Shown piece by piece: positions 5,390 to 12,927 of a DNA stretch of 34,972 nucleotides (the stretch's first letter is position 1; every line of letters starts with the position of its first letter). Position numbers and translations under genes: made by a program. The DNA is from a virus, in IMG/VR virus record IMGVR_UViG_3300028410_000031, positions 1 through 34,972 of that record; one strand, written 5' to 3'. Under the pieces are notes generated by a model, which made no database searches, was not told the origin of the DNA, and saw only the letters and a list, made by a program, of their open reading frames with translations.

Positions 5390-7423
5390 CTATATATAGA
5401 ATCCCTGTAGCCGTTTTAGGTCTCGGTTACTAGGATCGAGATAAAGCATATCTCCTTTACCGGTTAATTCTTCCGCTCCGGTCTCATCTAGTATTATACG
5501 GCTATTAACTTCCGAGGTAGTAGCGAACGCTATTTTCGTCGGTATATTCGCCTTAATTAGACCGGTAACTACGTCGGCGGACGGTCGTTGCGTCGCTAGT
5601 ATTAAGTGGATTCCGACGGCTCTAGCTTTCTGAGCGATCCGGATTATAGAGTCCTCTACGGACGGAGGAGCGGTCTCGTCGATCGTACGCTTTAGAGCTT
5701 CCTTAGTCGCTTTCTGCGTCAACTTACCGGTAGGAGACTCGGAGAGTATCCAGAGTAGGTTCTCGTTAAACTTCTTAATATCCATAGTCTCGGTCGACGG
5801 AGCTATATCGCTCATCATTAGATCGGCGAACTCGTCGATAACGACTACGATCTTAGCTAGAGGATTCTTACTCTTAGCGTTATAGTCCTCGATCGATCGC
5901 TTCTTCGCTTTAGCTAGTAGTCCGTAGCGTCGGTTCATCTCCGTTACGATCTCGTCTACCTTAAAGATAGCTTCTTTAATATCGGTTACGACCTTACCGT
6001 CTACGTGCGGTTCGTCGGCGAAGACCGCTAGCTCGACCTGTTTAGGATCGATTAGAACTAATCTAAGAGCGTTAGGGCTCATCTGCTTAGTTAGAGCGGT
6101 TAAGATTACGTTTAGCATTACCGACTTACCGCTACCGGTCGCTCCGGCTATTAGTAAGTGGGGCATATCGACTATATCTTTATAGTGGTTCTTACCGAAT
6201 ACGTCCTGTCCGATAGGGATCTTAGTCGTACCTTTTAGTAGAATACTATCGTCGAGCGGTAGTATCTTACGGCTATTAGCCGGTACTTCGACTCCTACTA
6301 GGTTCGTACCTCGGATCGGTGCTTCGATACGTACGGACTCCGCTCCGAGAGCTAGAGCTAAATCGCTACCTTTATTTTTAATCTTTGCCATTGGGATACC
6401 TCGAGACGGTTTAAGCGTAAACTGCGTAACCGAAGCTCCGTAGTGCGTTTTATCCATATCTACCGGCATTCCGAACTCTTGTAATTTAAGTCGGATCTTT
6501 TCTTCGTCCGAGTAGCTCGAGGCGTGGGCTTCGTCGAATCCGGAAGCGACGTAATGCTTCTCTACGAACTTTTTTTGTTCCGCTTTATGCTTAACCGATA
6601 CCGGAGCGTCCGTTCCGATAATTCCGAGCCTAAAGGTCTCGAAGCTATTTTGTCCGTTAAATATATCGTTCGGGTTCGGTAAGTAGATCGAAAACTTATT
6701 AGAGATGTACTTAGTACAGTCTTTATATAGTTTATAGAACGTCGCAAAATCTCCGTAGAGCGTATCGTCCTTAAAATCTATAACGTAGTCCTGAATCTGC
6801 GGAGTATTATCTTGATTCTTCGACAGCTTACACTCTTTAAAGACTACTCGAGCCGGAGCTTCTCCGTACTTAGCTTTTACTACGTGCCAGTTAAACATCG
6901 CTTGAATAAACTTTTTAAAGTCGGTAACGTCCGGATCGGAATACTTACTAGAGAACTTATAATCGATAATCTCGATCTCTCCTAGCTTATTCCGTACGAG
7001 TACGTCTAGCTTTGCTTTAGCCGGTAGCGGTAGAGTCTCTCCGTCTACGGTCTCGATCTCGGTATTTATAGCGACTTCGACTCCTAGTATCTCGTGATAC
7101 TCTGGTAGTTCTTCGAAGAAAAATCCGATCCCTTGCTTAAAAGACTTTAGGATCGCTTCTCTAGAGCCGGTCTTACCGTAGTTAATCTCCGAGTCCGACT
7201 TAGCGTCTATATAGTCGTAACCGGCTTGTATCGATTCGTCGACGGTCTTACCGCTTCCGAAGTAAACCTCGGCGGACTTATGACAAGCCGAGCCGACTAC
7301 TCCGGACGGACTCGTCGGATCGTCGTAGACTTTAAGGATATACTTCTTCTTAAAGTTTAACGGATTACTTAGTAATGCCGACATACTAGAGTAACTCCAG
7401 TAATCGATTTGTGCTTCTTCCAT
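5390..7423 (-). CDS. RecB-family nuclease fused to FtsK/SpoIIIE motor
   Basis: The 677-residue protein has an N-terminal PD-(D/E)XK nuclease of the RecB/Cas4/RecE type at about residues 8-240: SYSSMSALLSNPLNF, then GSACHKSAE (H48, E52), D140 in AKLDVLV and D154/K156 in IIDYK. Residues about 305-677 match FtsK: a beta-domain (SVTQFTLKPSRG), Walker A GATGSGKS (427-434), IDPKQVELAVF, Walker B VVVIDEFADL (about 526-535), ATQRPS (about 610-615) and GKGDMLYLDP. About 45 extra residues lie between Walker B and the AQKARAVGIH segment. FtsK's gamma domain and membrane region are absent. It heads an operon and lies one unit from recT. A motor-driven nuclease that makes single strands for RecT is inferred. 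Confidence 0.85.
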   Translation of the reverse strand: MEEAQIDYWSYSSMSALLSNPLNFKKKYILKVYDDPTSPSGVVGSACHKSAEVYFGSGKTVDESIQAGYDYIDAKSDSEINYGKTGSREAILKSFKQGIGFFFEELPEYHEILGVEVAINTEIETVDGETLPLPAKAKLDVLVRNKLGEIEIIDYKFSSKYSDPDVTDFKKFIQAMFNWHVVKAKYGEAPARVVFKECKLSKNQDNTPQIQDYVIDFKDDTLYGDFATFYKLYKDCTKYISNKFSIYLPNPNDIFNGQNSFETFRLGIIGTDAPVSVKHKAEQKKFVEKHYVASGFDEAHASSYSDEEKIRLKLQEFGMPVDMDKTHYGASVTQFTLKPSRGIPMAKIKNKGSDLALALGAESVRIEAPIRGTNLVGVEVPANSRKILPLDDSILLKGTTKIPIGQDVFGKNHYKDIVDMPHLLIAGATGSGKSVMLNVILTALTKQMSPNALRLVLIDPKQVELAVFADEPHVDGKVVTDIKEAIFKVDEIVTEMNRRYGLLAKAKKRSIEDYNAKSKNPLAKIVVVIDEFADLMMSDIAPSTETMDIKKFNENLLWILSESPTGKLTQKATKEALKRTIDETAPPSVEDSIIRIAQKARAVGIHLILATQRPSADVVTGLIKANIPTKIAFATTSEVNSRIILDETGAEELTGKGDMLYLDPSNRDLKRLQGFYI

Positions 7424-7459
7424 AGGGCTGGTCTCCTTTGGTTATTTATTAGTACTCTT

Positions 7460-7488
7460 AGTTTAACGTAAACGCTTAATTAAGTCTA
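7460..7488 (-). promoter_or_regulatory. Leftward promoter with operator, unit 3
   Basis: On the minus strand there is TAGACT, 17 bases, then TAAACT, with TTAAGCGTTTACG in the spacer. This is the weakest -10 of the four copies. It lies upstream of the nuclease-translocase gene, which also has AAGGAGACCAGCCCTATG. Confidence 0.65.
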
Positions 7489-7492
7489 GTGT

Positions 7493-7747
7493 TTATTCGC
7501 TCTTTACTTCTACGTGTTGGTATAGGAATTGTGCTATATCTATAGTAAAGAATAGGCTTCCTTTAGTTCCGTCCGTATAGACGGCAGTATTATGTCGATA
7601 CCACCTAGTAGACCAAGGCATATTAGACGGTTCGCTTTTATTATCGTATCCTGGGTAAAAATTAAATCCTAGAGATAACATAAACTCGTCGAGTATATCA
7701 AGATCTCCTTTAGCCACCGTTTGAGATTTATTACGTATACTACTCAT
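7493..7747 (-). CDS. Hypothetical protein
   Basis: The 84-residue soluble protein contains DLDILDEFMLSLGFNF and an aromatic-rich middle (PWSTRWYRHN), without cysteine pairs or a membrane segment. No family was recognised. It is the last gene of the unit headed by recT, one base after the gene at 8408. Its stop lies just upstream of the next unit's -35 box. Confidence 0.55.
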   Translation of the reverse strand: MSSIRNKSQTVAKGDLDILDEFMLSLGFNFYPGYDNKSEPSNMPWSTRWYRHNTAVYTDGTKGSLFFTIDIAQFLYQHVEVKSE

Positions 7748-7748
7748 A

Positions 7749-8408
7749 TCAACCTAACCTTACTAGAAAAGCGTCTACCGCTTTCGGATTACCTTTAGTA
7801 TTAGATTCGCTCCAACTAAACATATTACCGAAGTCTTCTTCTCCCTCGTAATCGGCTTTACGCCAGACTACCTTATCTCTAGGTATAGAATTTTTATCGT
7901 CTCCGTAGAGGAAGCCGATACCCTCGTCCGTATCGAGACCGAGATCGGCTTCGTATTTACGCATTAGCTTATAGGCTCTAGTAGAAGACTTAGTACCGAT
8001 AACGACGTACGTATCGGCTTCTTCTCCGAGTACCATTAGCCTAGCGTTACCGTCGGATAGAGTAATATCGCTATCTTCTAGCGGAGGACAGTCGTAACCT
8101 AGTCGAGTTCCCATACTGCCGAGTTTAGCTCTTTCGTCTAGACGCTCCTTTTCTCCCTCGAGGTAAAGCCGATCGAGTCCTAGAATATCTCTAATATCGT
8201 TAATTACTGCGTTCTCTCCGGCGTGATACATACGATCGGAGGCTATATTAACTATCTCTAGCGTTCTACCCTCCTCTCGAAGACACCTCTCGGCGTTCCG
8301 GATCTCGTTATCTATATCTTCTACTACGAGGCTTTCTACGTATTCGTCGATTAACCGGAGTCGTCTAGCCATTAGCTCGACGGTATCTTTTTTAAGATTT
8401 TTACTCAT
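7749..8408 (-). CDS. Hypothetical protein, helical N-terminus
   Basis: The 219-residue protein has a charged helical first half (about 1-100, with repeated LxxRLRLIDEYVESL and ERLDERAKL patterns). The second half is more mixed, with VVIGTKSSTRAYKL and an acidic stretch DLGLDTDEG. No family or catalytic motif was recognised. It overlaps the preceding gene by eight bases, so coupled translation is likely. Its place behind recT suggests an accessory role in DNA metabolism, unproven. Confidence 0.6.
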   Translation of the reverse strand: MSKNLKKDTVELMARRLRLIDEYVESLVVEDIDNEIRNAERCLREEGRTLEIVNIASDRMYHAGENAVINDIRDILGLDRLYLEGEKERLDERAKLGSMGTRLGYDCPPLEDSDITLSDGNARLMVLGEEADTYVVIGTKSSTRAYKLMRKYEADLGLDTDEGIGFLYGDDKNSIPRDKVVWRKADYEGEEDFGNMFSWSESNTKGNPKAVDAFLVRLG

Positions 8409-8610
8409 TGTTTAAATCCGCATTTCTACGCTCGACTTCTTTATCGTAAAGATGATTTTTACAATCGTTACAGAACTTCGAGTATCCCATAATCTTTAGA
8501 TCGTCTAGATCCGATCCGCTTTTTATAACTCTAGTAACTTTATCCCTGTGCCTACAAAATAAGAAGCGGAAAAAGCTTTTTATATTCTCCCAAGTAGTCG
8601 GCGTATACAT
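8401..8610 (-). CDS. Small putative zinc-binding protein
   Basis: The 69-residue protein has a CRH cluster (about residues 19-21) and CNDCKNH (about 47-53). The Cys/His pairs could bind one zinc ion. The start is MYTPTTWENIKSFF with a ribosome binding site AAGGAG at good spacing. It sits in the recT unit and overlaps the next gene by eight bases. No family was recognised. Confidence 0.55.
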   Translation of the reverse strand: MYTPTTWENIKSFFRFLFCRHRDKVTRVIKSGSDLDDLKIMGYSKFCNDCKNHLYDKEVERRNADLNNE

Positions 8611-8612
8611 TA

Positions 8613-8834
8613 CTAAAACTCCTTACGTATTTTAATTTCTTTAATAGATCGCTTTAGTAAATAGACGGTATTAGCCGGAGAGTGCTTACTTATAACTATC
8701 TCTAACGGATAGAGACCCTCGAAAAACTGGACACCTTTAGAGGCTACTATAATATAGTCCTCCTTAATCGGATCGACTCCTTTATCGACAAGCCTTTGGA
8801 TTTGTTTTTCTACGTCGGACGGAAATAACATCAT
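8613..8834 (-). CDS. Hypothetical protein after recT
   Basis: The 73-residue mixed alpha/beta protein (FPSDVEKQIQRLVDKGVDP, IVISKHSPANTVYLL) has a basic C-terminus. Its ATG overlaps the end of recT by four bases, a classic coupled arrangement. No family was recognised. Confidence 0.55.
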   Translation of the reverse strand: MMLFPSDVEKQIQRLVDKGVDPIKEDYIIVASKGVQFFEGLYPLEIVISKHSPANTVYLLKRSIKEIKIRKEF

Positions 8835-9871
8835 TTTTTACCTGCTTCTCTTAGGGCTTTAGACTCTGCGAACTTACGAGCGATCTTTTCTTTAGGAGTC
8901 TCGTCCGGCTCGTCCGGCGACTTCTGAGGAGCTTCGGCTTCGGTAGGCTTTTTCGGAGTCTGATCGATCTCGTCTTTAGCTTTCGAGCTATCCGGTAATT
9001 CCGGAGTACTCGCTTCGCCGTCGATTACGTTTACCTTATCGGACTTACCTTTATTACTAGCCTCGTCGGAGCTATCGATTAGAGCGGTCTTATCGTTATC
9101 GACGTAGTTATTACCGTCTTCGGTAATCTCGGACTGATCCGCTAGTAACGCTTTCTGTAGGCTAGTAGATAACGCTCCGTATTTACTAATTAGTAGCTTT
9201 AGGACGGTCTTCTTCGCCATTACGTCGAATTGATCGTTCCATAGTCCGTAACCTTTAGCGAACGACTTAGAGTACTTCTTAGCGTGTTTATTTAGTTCGT
9301 CGACGCTCATATATAACTCTTTTTCGAATCCGTTTTGTAGACGGAAGTAACCTAAGAATCCTACGACCTTTAGCTTATTACGTACCGTCTCGTCTTGTTC
9401 GAACTCTAGGTCTAGATCTCCGGATCGGCGATCGATACCTTTATACTCGGTCTCTCGTACGTCGGTAGCGTTAATCCGCTTAAACTGTCCGGATCGTTGG
9501 GCTAATTGGATAAAGCCTTTATAGCCTAACTGGAATTGAGCAACCATTTGCCACCGCTCCGTAGTTCTCTCGAACGTAGATCCGTCCGGCTTAGTAACGG
9601 TCTCTTTTTCTTTTACCTTATTATTATAAGGAATTATATAGGCGAATCCGAGATTCGGATCGATCGGTAGCTTCATACTTGCGGCGGTTATAGCCGATTT
9701 AATTATCGACTCCGGCGGACAGTCCTGTAATACCGGATTAGTATTAACGACGCTTAATAGCGACGTAGTAAAGTTACCGGCGTTATCTCCGCCGATACTC
9801 TCTCCGATTACTTGCTGTACCGCTCCCGAGCGTATATACGCTTGTAGGCTTACGGTTGGTTTATTTGTCAT
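8831..9871 (-). CDS. recT: RecT-family single-strand annealing protein
   Basis: The 346-residue protein matches RecT: ESIIKSAITAASMKLPIDPNLG, AYIIPYNNK, QFQLGYKGFIQLAQRSGQF and an AKKTVLKLLISKYG helix in order. The annealing core spans about residues 10-250. A disordered acidic and proline-rich tail follows, ending in a basic helix, which could bind a partner. RecT pairs complementary single strands and normally works with an exonuclease such as RecE. The only recombination nuclease seen here is the one fused to an FtsK motor in the next unit. The leader carries AAGGAGACCAGCCCTTATG. Confidence 0.92.
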   Translation of the reverse strand: MTNKPTVSLQAYIRSGAVQQVIGESIGGDNAGNFTTSLLSVVNTNPVLQDCPPESIIKSAITAASMKLPIDPNLGFAYIIPYNNKVKEKETVTKPDGSTFERTTERWQMVAQFQLGYKGFIQLAQRSGQFKRINATDVRETEYKGIDRRSGDLDLEFEQDETVRNKLKVVGFLGYFRLQNGFEKELYMSVDELNKHAKKYSKSFAKGYGLWNDQFDVMAKKTVLKLLISKYGALSTSLQKALLADQSEITEDGNNYVDNDKTALIDSSDEASNKGKSDKVNVIDGEASTPELPDSSKAKDEIDQTPKKPTEAEAPQKSPDEPDETPKEKIARKFAESKALREAGKK

Positions 9872-9909
9872 AAGGGCTGGTCTCCTTAGTTTTATTAGTT
9901 AGTAATTCT

Positions 9910-9939
9910 ATTATACTACGTTAACGGTTAATTAGTCTA
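9910..9939 (-). promoter_or_regulatory. Leftward promoter with operator, unit 2 (recT)
   Basis: On the minus strand there is TAGACT, 18 bases, then TATAAT (perfect -10). The spacer contains AATTAACCGTTAACG, including the perfect inverted repeat TTAAC-C-GTTAA. Confidence 0.8.
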
Positions 9940-9947
9940 GTCTTTAT

Positions 9948-10178
9948 TTAAAGTCGGATCTCCGGATCGTCTTCTCGGATCATACGGTTAGCTTCTCGCC
10001 AAGCTCGATTACTCTTATCTTTATAGAATCCGTTACGTTTAGCGATCGCTCTACGTTGCTTCCGATTACCGGTCTTAAATCGACGCTGTTCCTTTTCTCT
10101 AGGAGTTAACTCTCGAGGTTCTTCTTCCGATCGATTAGAACGGATCTCGGTTTTTTGTCTTCGGTTAGTATTACTCAT
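9948..10178 (-). CDS. Small arginine-rich basic protein
   Basis: The 76-residue protein is rich in Arg, Lys and Glu, with GNRKQRRAIAKRNGFY in the middle. The N-terminus is disordered. It resembles short basic phage proteins of unknown role that probably bind nucleic acid. It ends next to the recT promoter and has a GAGAGGG ribosome binding site. It is probably the last gene of the unit started at 12814, although 73 bases separate it from the preceding gene. Confidence 0.6.
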   Translation of the reverse strand: MSNTNRRQKTEIRSNRSEEEPRELTPREKEQRRFKTGNRKQRRAIAKRNGFYKDKSNRAWREANRMIREDDPEIRL

Positions 10179-10251
10179 TTTACCCTCTCTTATTTACCTA
10201 CTAGACTACAAAGTATTAGCCATAGCAAGAAGATTATTATTAGTATTAACA

Positions 10252-10458
10252 TTATTCGGACTCCTCCTCGGCGAAGATATTTAAAGTATCTCCGACGGTT
10301 CGGCGGTAGTACGGACGGATCTTAATCGACTCGGTTTTACCGTTAGCCGTATGATCTACGGTATAGATTTTACTGGACTCTAGGTCGAACGGTACTACGT
10401 CTTCTAGAAAGTCGATCTCGACGGTAGAGCCGATCCGGTAGATAGTTAGCCTAATCAT
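10252..10458 (-). CDS. Hypothetical beta-rich small protein
   Basis: The 68-residue protein has alternating hydrophobic residues (IRLTIYRIGSTVEIDF), suggesting a small beta barrel, and an acidic end. It overlaps the preceding gene by eight bases (coupled). No family was recognised. Confidence 0.55.
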   Translation of the reverse strand: MIRLTIYRIGSTVEIDFLEDVVPFDLESSKIYTVDHTANGKTESIKIRPYYRRTVGDTLNIFAEEESE

Positions 10459-10861
10459 TAGCTAGATCCTCCTCGTATTTAGTTATATCTCGAATCCCTT
10501 TAGCGTAAAGCTCGTAAGCTCTCCAAGTAGGAGTACGAAGACCGAGCCATAGATCCGATAGGTAGGCTATTATTCGCTCTCTAGCGGTCTCTTGTGTATA
10601 AGTATCCATTTTACCGTCGTTAACGTCGTAGATATAGAACGTAGTAGACCAACAGTCTTCGAAGTAATCCCACGCTTCGGAGATCGATCCCTCGTAGCCT
10701 ACGCCGTAAACGTAATTAACTAAATGCCCCATTACGCAATTCTTAGTATTGCCTTTACTCCGGACGGTATCTACGAGCCAGTCCTCCGGCTTTGTAGACT
10801 CTAGGTAGCTAATAAAAGCCGGTAGATCGTTTACTTTATCGATAATCGTATTAGTCGCCAT
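10451..10861 (-). CDS. Hypothetical phage protein with NCVMGHL motif
   Basis: The 136-residue protein is mainly helical. The pattern NCVMGHL followed by a helix ending AWDYFEDC and a later helix TARERIIAYLSDLW resembles small phage and actinobacterial proteins of the DUF6197 style (a C-x-x-G-x-L core). That assignment is from memory and weak. It overlaps both neighbours by about ten bases, so the genes are translationally coupled. Function unknown. Confidence 0.6.
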   Translation of the reverse strand: MATNTIIDKVNDLPAFISYLESTKPEDWLVDTVRSKGNTKNCVMGHLVNYVYGVGYEGSISEAWDYFEDCWSTTFYIYDVNDGKMDTYTQETARERIIAYLSDLWLGLRTPTWRAYELYAKGIRDITKYEEDLAND

Positions 10862-11216
10862 AAAAGTAAGCCTCCGGATTATTCTTCGACCACTCTAGGA
10901 GAATACTAAGAGCGTGTCCGGCGTTACCGGCGGTAGGCTTCCAGTAATCTTGATCTCTAGAAGTACCGAGAGCAGTTACGGCGAACTTTAACCGATCGGT
11001 ACAGGTCTTAGCTTTACGACCGTAGAGCCACCGGATACCGAGTTCTTTATCGATATGTAGGTAATAGAACTTCGAATAGTTATAGGTTATATTTAGCTCT
11101 GCTAGAGTCGTACCGTTAATCGGTCGAGTACCTCCCTCGGTAAAATGCTCTACTTCGACGGCTTCGGTATCTTCCGTAACGTCTTTAACCGGATAGAGTC
11201 CTAGATCGTAACTCAT
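10851..11216 (-). CDS. Conserved phage protein (MSYDL...NGTT...YNYSKF family)
   Basis: The 121-residue protein has the recurrent phage pattern: MSYDL at the start, GGT...GTTLAELNITYNYSKFY in the middle, IRWLYG, and DYWKPTAGNAGHALSILLEW near the end. I recognise this layout from uncharacterised proteins of many phages, where no function is known. It starts at the stop of the gene at 11743 with a one-base overlap and is co-transcribed with it. Confidence 0.7.
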   Translation of the reverse strand: MSYDLGLYPVKDVTEDTEAVEVEHFTEGGTRPINGTTLAELNITYNYSKFYYLHIDKELGIRWLYGRKAKTCTDRLKFAVTALGTSRDQDYWKPTAGNAGHALSILLEWSKNNPEAYFYGD

Positions 11217-11743
11217 TATAGAAGTCCTAACTGCGGAGAAGCGAACTCTTGCCAGTTCTTAAAGTCTTGGGCGTTCTGCCAATACGGAGCTTCCTTAGTA
11301 CCGAGAATATCGTCGATAGAGACCATATCAATCTCGGCGATCTCCTCCTCGTTCCAGTGTACTATTCGGTTATGAAACGTCCGAGAGTGCTTAACTACGA
11401 GCGTCTGATTAGATAAGAACTCCCAACCTCTACGAGTAATTATCCAAGACTTTAATTTATGCTTACCGTCTTTATCGAGATTCTTTACGAGTAGTCCGAA
11501 GTATCGGAGCTTCTGTAACGTGCTACGTTGCGTATAATTTAGATCTATATCGCTAATATCTACCGTATAGCCTCCCTGCTCTTTAGCGTGGTAAGCGAGT
11601 AATACTAGTACGTCTACGAGACCTCTTGTTAAAGCGTGGACCGGCATTAGTAGGCTAGCTCCGCAACATCTACAAGACTTATCTCCCTCGATATAACAGT
11701 CGCAGTCTTCCGGTCTTTTCGTAAATTGTTTTCTTTTACTCAT
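11216..11743 (-). CDS. Zinc-ribbon plus winged-helix protein, candidate regulator
   Basis: The 175-residue protein opens with a Cys cluster (CDCYIEGDKSCRCCG, about residues 14-28), likely a zinc ribbon. A winged-helix-like region follows at about 37-115 (LTRGLVDVLVLLAYHAKE, DLNYTQRSTLQKLRYFGLL, WIITRRGWEFL). Such a layout fits a DNA-binding protein. It is a candidate for reading the operator shared by the four leftward promoters, but nothing in the sequence proves this. Confidence 0.65.
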   Translation of the reverse strand: MSKRKQFTKRPEDCDCYIEGDKSCRCCGASLLMPVHALTRGLVDVLVLLAYHAKEQGGYTVDISDIDLNYTQRSTLQKLRYFGLLVKNLDKDGKHKLKSWIITRRGWEFLSNQTLVVKHSRTFHNRIVHWNEEEIAEIDMVSIDDILGTKEAPYWQNAQDFKNWQEFASPQLGLL

Positions 11744-12102
11744 AATCCTAAGATCCCTCCTAGCTCGTTACGGAGCTTGGTTTTATTAGCTTGACTTTTA
11801 TTAAAATCTTTTCGCTCTTTTTCGGTATCTCGGATAACTCGGACTAGCTCGATAATAGCTAAGGCTCGTTTATTCCGGACTCCGGCTTCGAGCCTCTTTT
11901 CGTCGTAGTCTCCGCCGGACGCTAGTATTACCGGAGCTAGAGCGTCTACTCTAGAAGCGATCTCTCCGGACTGAACGTAAACCTTTTCGAGAGTATCTAT
12001 ATCGGGTATTAGTAGCGAAGCGAATTGTAGGAGCGTCGTAACCTGTTGGGCTAGTTGTAGTATCTTTTCGTCTTCTACTGCTTTACTTTTATTATTATCC
12101 AT
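11740..12102 (-). CDS. Hypothetical helical protein
   Basis: The 120-residue, almost fully helical protein has heptad-like leucines (ILQLAQQVTTLLQFASLL) and a basic C-terminal helix. It could form a coiled coil. No family was recognised. It overlaps the following gene by four bases (ATGA type). Confidence 0.55.
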   Translation of the reverse strand: MDNNKSKAVEDEKILQLAQQVTTLLQFASLLIPDIDTLEKVYVQSGEIASRVDALAPVILASGGDYDEKRLEAGVRNKRALAIIELVRVIRDTEKERKDFNKSQANKTKLRNELGGILGL

Positions 12103-12291
12103 TTAGTAAGTCCTCTCGAACGTCCAGATTAAGACGTTAATTAAGCCGTTATTATTAAAGAATAGCGAGTCGATAATTATTAGAACTAGAGCTATAAAGC
12201 CTAGTAGAGCGAATAGATTACCGATATAACAGACCGAGGATCGTATACGGCTTCGTCTCGGCTCTAGGTAGTGATAGTAGGTATTACGCAT
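12103..12291 (-). CDS. Small single-pass membrane protein
   Basis: The 62-residue protein has a basic N-terminus (YLEPRRSRIRSS) and one membrane segment at about residues 22-44 (IGNLFALLGFIALVLIIIDSL), then a short tail. No family was recognised. It overlaps the preceding gene by eight bases, within the early leftward operon. Confidence 0.55.
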   Translation of the reverse strand: MRNTYYHYLEPRRSRIRSSVCYIGNLFALLGFIALVLIIIDSLFFNNNGLINVLIWTFERTY

Positions 12292-12547
12292 ATAAGTAAT
12301 CCTCCTCCGGCTCGTACTCCGGCGGTTCGGGGATCGTAGCCTCTATAAGATCGTCGACTTCCGATTCGTTAAGATCTTCGTTATCGCAATCGGAGCAGTA
12401 TACGGAATAGAGTCCGTAGCAACCGCAATCGCTACCGGAGCAACAAGGAGGCTCGACTTCTACATATTCGTGGTCGCAACGGAAGTAACCGTCCTCGTCC
12501 ATAGTAAAGGAGCTTTCGTCGTAGTATCGTACTTTTATTTTAGCCAC
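12284..12547 (-). CDS. Acidic Cys-rich putative zinc protein
   Basis: The 87-residue protein is acidic with a dense Cys cluster: FRCDHEY, PPCCSGSDCGCYG and VYCSDCD. Eight cysteines in about 30 residues suggest one or two zinc sites. The C-terminal 30 residues are acidic and proline-containing. No family was recognised. It is the second gene of the rightmost leftward operon. Confidence 0.6.
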   Translation of the reverse strand: MAKIKVRYYDESSFTMDEDGYFRCDHEYVEVEPPCCSGSDCGCYGLYSVYCSDCDNEDLNESEVDDLIEATIPEPPEYEPEEDYLYA

Positions 12548-12556
12548 CCGATTAAC

Positions 12557-12814
12557 CTATATACTTTCTTCGACGAGAACGTCGCCGAGTATTACGTCGT
12601 AGCTAGACGGAGCTAATAGAGGGTTAACCGGTAGATCTTCGTTCTTACCGTCTTCGTTAACGTAAACCGTACCTTTAAGTCCGAAATCTTCCGGACGAGG
12701 TAGTATCTGTATATTACCGCCGACGGCTTTCTGTAACTTCTTTAGATCCCACTCGATAGAGGTCGTATGCGTCTCTACGAGTCCGTTAGTTCTTAGTATT
12801 CTGTATCTTTTCAT
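12557..12814 (-). CDS. DUF3846-like protein
   Basis: The 85-residue protein matches the layout of DUF3846: an RYRILRTNGLVE start, LKKLQKAVGGNIQI, then VNEDGKNEDLPVNPLLA and a GDVLV ending. These proteins are common in phages and plasmids of Gram-positive bacteria, and the function is unknown. It is the first gene of the first leftward operon. Its leader carries the promoter-operator and AAGGAGACCAGCCCTTATG, the site complementary to the small RNA encoded nearby. Confidence 0.75.
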   Translation of the reverse strand: MKRYRILRTNGLVETHTTSIEWDLKKLQKAVGGNIQILPRPEDFGLKGTVYVNEDGKNEDLPVNPLLAPSSYDVILGDVLVEESI

Positions 12815-12848
12815 AAGGGCTGGTCTCCTTTTTTAATGATGTACCTCT

Positions 12849-12877
12849 ATAATACTCGTTAACGGTTAATTAGTAAA
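12849..12877 (-). promoter_or_regulatory. Leftward promoter with operator, unit 1
   Basis: On the minus strand there is TTTACT, 17 bases, then TATTAT, with AATTAACCGTTAACG in the spacer. It contains the perfect inverted repeat TTAAC-C-GTTAA at 12859-12869. It drives the longest leftward operon and lies back to back with the small-RNA promoter. Confidence 0.8.
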
Positions 12878-12893
12878 GGACTTTATCGCTTAA

Positions 12894-12923
12894 TTGTAAG
12901 AACGGCTACTACTGATATATTAT
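12894..12923 (+). promoter_or_regulatory. Promoter of the four-way-junction RNA
   Basis: TTGTAA, 18 bases, then TATTAT (12918-12923). Six to seven bases later comes 12930, inside the left side of the RNA's closing stem, so transcription should start almost exactly at the structure. Confidence 0.6.
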
Positions 12924-12927
12924 AGAT

